From: Candidatus Thorarchaeota archaeon MP8T_1
GTDB lineage: Archaea > Asgardarchaeota > Thorarchaeia > Thorarchaeales > Thorarchaeaceae
Direction of reading: 5' to 3'
Length of the DNA: 7,034 nt
Assembly: GCA_002825465.1 (NCBI GenBank)
Contig: PJER01000105.1
Coordinates: 1-7,034 of the forward strand
Shown in pieces: positions 6,774 to 7,034 of the stretch (its first letter is position 1; every line of letters begins with the position of its first letter). The notes beneath the pieces are model-generated. The model saw only the letters and a list, made by a program, of their open reading frames with translations. It was not told where the DNA came from and made no database searches. The position numbers were made by a program, and so were the translations under genes.

Positions 6774-6813
6774 AAACATTGTGGACACCTTGTAACGGTG
6801 TCCACTTTGTTTT
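6774..6813 (+). terminator. Rho-independent terminator after the capsid gene
   Basis: GTGGACACC (6781-6789) and GGTGTCCAC (6797-6805) form a perfect 9-bp stem with a 7-base loop, followed by TTTGTTTT (6806-6813). An outer AAACA/TGTTT pairing (6774-6778 with 6808-6812) extends it across a 2x2 internal loop. It begins 30 bases after the capsid stop, so it ends the capsid transcript and separates it from the promoter further right. Confidence 0.85.
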
Positions 6814-6941
6814 ATGATGAGGTACGAGATAATATAGTAAAACTAATGGGGGACTTGCCAAGAATAGAATTGTTTGCCAGACAAAAGACTGAGGGTTGGG
6901 ATGTCTGGGGGAATGAGGTAGAATCAGACATTGATTTGTAG
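6813..6941 (+). pseudogene. C-terminal remnant of an MT-A70-like adenine DNA methyltransferase
   Basis: The frame encodes 42 residues ending at TAG 6939-6941 that include GDLPRIELFARQ and GWDVWGNEV, the distinctive C-terminal signature of phage MT-A70/Dam-like N6-adenine methyltransferases. The preceding YDEVRDNIVKLM also fits that tail. Catalytic DPPW-type and AdoMet-binding motifs are absent. The frame is closed by TAG at 6771-6773 and runs through the terminator, so the rest of the gene is missing. No start with a ribosome binding site is evident; ATG 6846 would give only 31 residues. This reads as the 3' stub of a deleted or exchanged gene. The family call rests on recalled motif similarity. 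Confidence 0.7.
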
Positions 6942-6962
6942 AGATGCCCATTTTGGTTGGCA

Positions 6963-6991
6963 TTGACACAGAGTCATGTAAAGTGTATACT
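6963..6991 (+). promoter_or_regulatory. Near-consensus sigma70 promoter facing right
   Basis: Perfect TTGACA (6963-6968), an ideal 17-base spacer, and TATACT (6986-6991, five of six matching TATAAT). The start would be near 6998. It follows the terminator and the methyltransferase stub, so it should drive a gene beyond the window, restarting transcription after the capsid unit. ATTGACA (6962-6968) and TGTCAAT (6991-6997) form an inverted repeat around it. Confidence 0.7.
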
Positions 6992-7000
6992 GTCAATAGT

Positions 7001-7034
7001 AGGCTAGCTGCTCATCATGATGGTTGGCTAGGCT
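7001..7034 (+). promoter_or_regulatory. Dyad just downstream of the right-hand promoter
   Basis: TAGC-N4-CATCATGATG-N4-GCTA (7005-7030) is symmetric around a perfect 10-bp palindrome (7013-7022), with partly matching AGGC/GGCT flanks. It falls at about +7 to +32 of the predicted transcript, so it could be an operator or a 5' UTR structure. The window edge prevents judging what follows. Confidence 0.4.

Noticed and set aside
6944..6963. Weak hairpin ATGCCCA/TTGGCAT before the right-hand promoter
   Set aside because: It is seven pairs with a mismatch, overlaps the -35 box and has no T-tract; probably chance.

Overview
The window is the head-morphogenesis module of a tailed double-stranded DNA phage or prophage (Caudoviricetes, HK97-type capsid), with every gene on the + strand. 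The gene order is the classic one: large terminase, portal, maturation protease with scaffold, major capsid protein. Purine-rich ribosome binding sites and two sigma70-like promoters point to a bacterial host. The host genus, and whether this is a free phage or a prophage, cannot be read from the sequence; no tRNA, integrase or attachment site is visible.

Layout. Bases 1-1116 are the C-terminal 371 codons of the large terminase, which is cut by the left edge. A very basic 43-codon ORF (1113-1244) bridges the terminase stop and the portal start. The portal (1234-3087) carries a long C-terminal extension. Two small accessory genes follow, one with a GWEL motif (3071-3289) and one for a CxxC-containing membrane protein (3282-3587). 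Next is a 634-residue fusion (3591-5495) with a ChaB-like N-terminus, a prohead protease domain, a small unassigned domain and a scaffold-like tail. Genes from the terminase to the protease overlap or nearly touch, which implies one translationally coupled polycistron.

Inside the fusion, an in-frame ATG at 4968 with a strong ribosome binding site probably yields a separate 175-residue scaffold, as in the lambda C/Nu3 arrangement. The major capsid protein (5574-6743) appears to have its own promoter (5488-5515) and a rho-independent terminator (6774-6813), which would allow it to be made in excess over its neighbours.

The last 291 bases have no intact gene. They hold the terminator, an orphan C-terminal piece of an MT-A70-like adenine methyltransferase, and a near-consensus promoter (6963-6991) followed by a dyad reaching the window edge, presumably driving a gene to the right.

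How the parts work together: scaffold and protease guide assembly of the capsid protein around the portal, the protease then digests the scaffold, and the terminase packages DNA through the portal. I found no clearly new system. The most notable features are the triple-fusion protease with a nested scaffold start, the basic micro-ORF, and the methyltransferase remnant.
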